DNA from: Methanocella_A sp963792125
GTDB lineage: Archaea > Halobacteriota > Methanocellia > Methanocellales > Methanocellaceae
Reading direction: 5' to 3'
Assembly: GCA_963792125.1 (NCBI GenBank)
Contig: CAWBVA010000011.1
Location: forward strand, 159,676 to 223,675
DNA length: 64,000 nucleotides
Part shown: piece by piece, positions 60,626 through 64,000 of the stretch
How positions within the stretch are numbered: the first letter of the stretch is position 1
Layout of the letters: every line of letters begins with the position of its first letter
The notes under the pieces: generated by a model
The model's input: only the letters and a program-made list of their open reading frames with translations
The model's database searches: none
Told to the model about the DNA's origin: nothing
Program-made: the position numbers and the translations under genes

Positions 60626-63451
60626 ATGGACATATCGGAGTTCCAGACCAGAAAACAGAAGATAGACGTGCTTTTAAAAGAGCAGGGCTGGAAAGTCGCC
60701 GATCGCTCCAAAGTTATTATTAGAGGTCGATACAAAGCAGTCTGACTTCAACGCGAAGAAATACAAGACAGTAAATGAGACACTGAAAAACGATCTCGAA
60801 AGCAAGTATGCCGATTACCTGTTGCTGGACAGCTTCGGATATCCGCTTGCTGTCGTGGAGGCGAAAAGAACCTCGAAGGACCCGCTGCTGGTGGCGCAGA
60901 CACAGGCAGCCCACTATGCGGACGACATTAAAAACAAGACGGGCAAGGACGTATTCATTTTTCTTACAAACGGTTACGAGATTTATTTCTGGGATCGCTC
61001 CCGTTACAGTCCCCGGATGGTAAAAGGATTCTTTTTCCCAGAAAGATCTGGAGCGCTCAGGTTCCAGGTAGAAAGCACGAAGAGCGATGGCCGGGTAAAG
61101 ATCGACAGCAAATCGTTGATCGCCTGAAAGAGCATGGAGTGCGCCAAGCGGGTAATTGAGCATATGCAAAGGGAAATCGGTAAAGCTCTGGTGGTCATGG
61201 CACAGGCACGGGAAAGACCCGGGTGGCTATGGCCATCATCGATGTGCTCTTGAAGGCCAAAGCGCAGAAGGTTCTGTTCCTGGCGGACCGAAAAGCGCTT
61301 CGGGATCAGGCGAGCGACGACGGATTCAAGAAATTCCTCCCAGAAGAATCTAAGTCCAAGATCTTTCCGGTAATTTCGATAAGACCTCCAGGCTGTACGT
61401 CTCCACCATTCAGACCTTCCAGGAGATCTACAACAAGAAGGACAGCTCGGAAGTACATGATCTCGCCTGCCGAGTTTGATGTGATAATCTCGGACGAGGC
61501 GCACCGCTCCATCTACAACAAGTGGCGGGATGTGTTCACCTACCTGGACGCCATTCAGATCGGCCTCACGGCCACGCCATCGGATCTGGTGGACAGGGAC
61601 ACCTTCAGGTTCTTCAATTGCCAGGATGGAGCGCCAACGGCTCTTTACGATTACGAGGAGGCGGTCCAGGAGGGCGTTCTGTGCGATTTCCGGAGGAACA
61701 TCCTGGGCGCGCAGACTCATTTCCAGATTCAGGGCATCAGGCCTGAGGATTTGACCTCAGGAGAGTTTACGAGGCTTGCTGGAAGAGGGCATAGATCCGG
61801 ACGATATCAATTTCGAGGGAACGGAGCTGGAGAAGAAGGTTGCAGTCACGGGAACAAGCGAGGCCATCGTCAGGGAGTTCATGGATAGCTGCCAGATGGA
61901 CAAGTCCGGCAACCATCCAGCCAAGACCATCTTCTTCGCCGTCTCCAAAAAACACGCCAAGCGGCTTTACGAGGCCTTCGAGAAGCTCTATCCCGAGTAC
62001 AAAGGGCTGCTGGCGAGGATAATAGTATCCGAGAACTCGCGGGCAGACAAGCTGATCAAGGAGTTCAAGGAGGAGGACTGGCCGAGGGTGGCCATCTCCG
62101 TGGACATGCTGGACACCGGCATCGATGTTCCGGAGGTCTGCAATCTGGTCTTTGCCAAGCCGGTGCTCTCCAAGATCAAGTTCTGGCAGATGCTGGGCCG
62201 GGGCACCCGCGCGGATCAAACCTGCAAGCATCGCGACTGGCTGCCCGAGGGCAAGAAGGAGTACTTCAAGGTCTTCGACTTCTGGCGCAACTTCGAGTAC
62301 TGGGACATGCACCCGGACGGAGGATGCAGGCACATGGCTCGGAATCCGATCTCCAGCTGCATCTTCCTGACGAGGATAAAACGAGCTTCATCGCAGCGAG
62401 ACAGGCGAACGATGTGGGGCTGGAAACAGAGATAAAGGAAAAGCATCTCGGCCATCTCCGGGCGCTGTCCCGGGATAACGTGAATGTGCGAGAGAAAGAG
62501 CGCAGAGATCGAGCGCGCATTGTCCCCTGGCTTTTGGGACAACGTAGCTGTCGATCCAGTTGAGTACCTGACCAAGAACATCATGCCGCTGATGCGCTAT
62601 TTACCTCGTGGTGGCTTACATGAGGCGAGCTTTGCACTGAAGTGCGAACAGCTCGGTCTCGCCATACTCAAAGATACAAGCTTGGCGACTCACTGGGCGA
62701 AGACATCGGAGCCATGGCATACAACCTCCCGCCGGTCATCAACGAGGTCATGGCGATGAAGAGCGCAGGATGGAAGAGGTCGCCTCGAAGTCATTCTGGG
62801 AGAGCGTGTCCTATACGGAAAGCCAGCGGCTGATCGATGATTTAGGCCCGTTAATGAAATATTACCACCCCGAGGTCCGCCAGCCCATCGTCATCGACAT
62901 GGGCGACGAGATCGAGCAGCGCATATCTGGGATTTGATCGAAATCAAGGAACAGAAGTTCGAGGCGAAGTACCGGGAGAACGTGGAATCGAAGATCAAGC
63001 AGTTTGCGGATAGCAGTCCAGCCATCCAGAAGATCAGGTTAGGACAGGAGCCGTCCAGAAGAGGAACTGCAGCAACTCGAAAATGATGTCTTCGGAGCAG
63101 GCACTGCCAATGGCGGAAGCCCAGAGAGGGGCGCGATTATCAAGCTGATCAGGCACCTACCGGGGCTCGCGAAAGGCCCGAAGCCCGAGGAGAAGGTGAA
63201 AGAGGCGTTCCTGACCTTCATGATCTGAAAGCCATAAGGATTATAACGCGATAGTTGAACTTCATCAGGACTATACAGACCGTGTTCGTCCGCAAGAAGC
63301 ACATTGAGATGGGCGACCTTTACGAGGCGCCGTTCACCAACTTCGGTATCAATGCGCCGGTACCTCTGTTCGACGAAGGGGACTTGCAGGCGTTCATCGA
63401 GGCATATATTCTAATGGGCTGGAGAAGGAACTGTTCGGGATAGAGGCTTGA
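60626..63451 (+). pseudogene. hsdR: Type I restriction enzyme R subunit with many frameshifts
   Basis: ATG 60626 starts MDISEFQTRKQKIDVLLKEQ, then frames change repeatedly. Recognisable pieces are LLEVDTKQSDFNAKKY, YPLAVVEAKRTSKDPLLVAQ (the PD-(D/E)xK nuclease), VVMATGTGKTRVAMAIID (Walker A, in a shifted frame), IISDEAHRSIYNKWRDVF (DEAH box) and QIGLTATPSDLVDRDTF. SKIKFWQMLGRGTRADQTC is the motif VI region, and an EcoEI_R_C-type C-terminus ends LYEAPFTNFGINAPVPLFDE. I count eight or more indels. It makes the translocating and cutting subunit of a type I system, but no hsdM is in the window. Confidence 0.88.
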
Positions 63452-63469
63452 TTGTAGTGGGAGGAATTA

Positions 63470-64000
63470 AGGGAGTTGCCAAAGGGATGGGATTGCTTTT
63501 ATTTCAAATGATATAGCTTATTTTCATTTGAGAATGGAATTTGGAGTGGAATCACCCTCCATTAGAAGAAGGCAATATTATAAGAAATGCTAATTTTAAA
63601 AATGATGGTACAATAGATTATTCAAAAATTGTAAAGATACCAATCCAAAAAGAATTATTTGAAAATAAAAGGTTATGTAATGGAGATATAATAATAGAAA
63701 AATTGGTGGCAGCGATACTCACAACCTGTTGGTAGGGTCGTTTATTATTACAATACCAATTCGAATTCATATGTATTTAGTAATTTTACCAGTCGATTAA
63801 AAGTTGATAATAAAAATAAAATCGAACCTAAGTACTTGTTTGAATATTTTTTTATCTTCATCATATTGGGATAACAACAAAATGCAAAGAAAAACTACAG
63901 GTATTCGTAACCTGGTAATGAGTGATTATAAAAAAATACTCGTACCTGTTCCATCAATAGAATACAGCGTAAAATTGTCGTAGCCGAGCGTAGGAGAATA
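63470..64000 (+). pseudogene. hsdS: Type I restriction specificity subunit, partial and frameshifted
   Basis: Shifted frames give ENGIWSGITLH, EEGNIIRNANFKNDGTIDYS, LCNGDIIIEKSGG, QPVGRVVYYNTNSNSYVF, SNFTSRLKVDNKNKIEPKYL and QRKTTGIRNLVMSDYKKI, the sequence of a HsdS target-recognition domain. It continues to the window edge. AT-rich DNA and at least four frame changes are seen. It would determine the DNA target of the restriction system together with hsdM, not visible here. Confidence 0.8.

Noticed and set aside
1..64000. tRNA or rRNA genes
   Set aside because: I looked for cloverleaf-like stems and TTCGAATC-type T loops and found none that hold together.

Overview
The window is archaeal and probably from a methanogen-related euryarchaeon of the Methanocella (Rice Cluster I) type. 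The evidence is a group II thermosome, eIF5A, a KEOPS Pcc1 subunit, an archaeal-style S15, a RecJ/GAN-type DHH nuclease, the XPB-Bax1 pair, RibL-type FAD synthase, a DUF835 multi-PAS sensor, TATA-box promoters and high GC. No methanogenesis gene lies in the window, so the genus is an inference.

From 1 to about 40 kb the sequence is ordinary chromosome. It starts with the 3' end of an Fe-S nuclease, a thioredoxin-TPR protein, an alkylation-repair protein, a secreted subtilase and a KGG stress protein. A 1231-residue sensor, a GlpA-like dehydrogenase, a DUF192 protein and an aminopeptidase follow. Next come XPB helicase with Bax1, NAD kinase, eIF5A with agmatinase, and two large YVTN propeller proteins that may be one gene. 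The last part holds the S15-DHH-Pcc1 operon, serS, a potassium channel, a JAMM protease overlapping ribL, the argC-CBS-argJ cluster and hisS.

From about 40.5 to 58.6 kb the window is an accessory mosaic. At least eight copies of one composite repeat occur, all in the same orientation. Each complete copy joins the 3' part of a uracil-DNA-glycosylase-like gene to an inverted-repeat element. Between the copies lie toxin-antitoxin modules (three HicBA, RelE types, a nucleotidyltransferase, Fic), a SLATT-like pair, two rhodanese-like genes without the catalytic cysteine, a CsbD-like gene, and 3' fragments of hisS. Several modules occur twice, one copy intact and the other decayed. A thermosome gene broken by many small indels sits among them.

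From about 58.6 to 64 kb the DNA starts AT-rich. It carries a membrane protein, a TIR-like protein and a type I restriction locus (hsdR, partial hsdS), which looks like a defence island. Many otherwise conserved genes in the window carry single-base frameshifts, including a compensating pair inside the aminopeptidase. Indel errors in the assembly are therefore a serious alternative to true gene decay. I found no tRNA, rRNA or CRISPR array.
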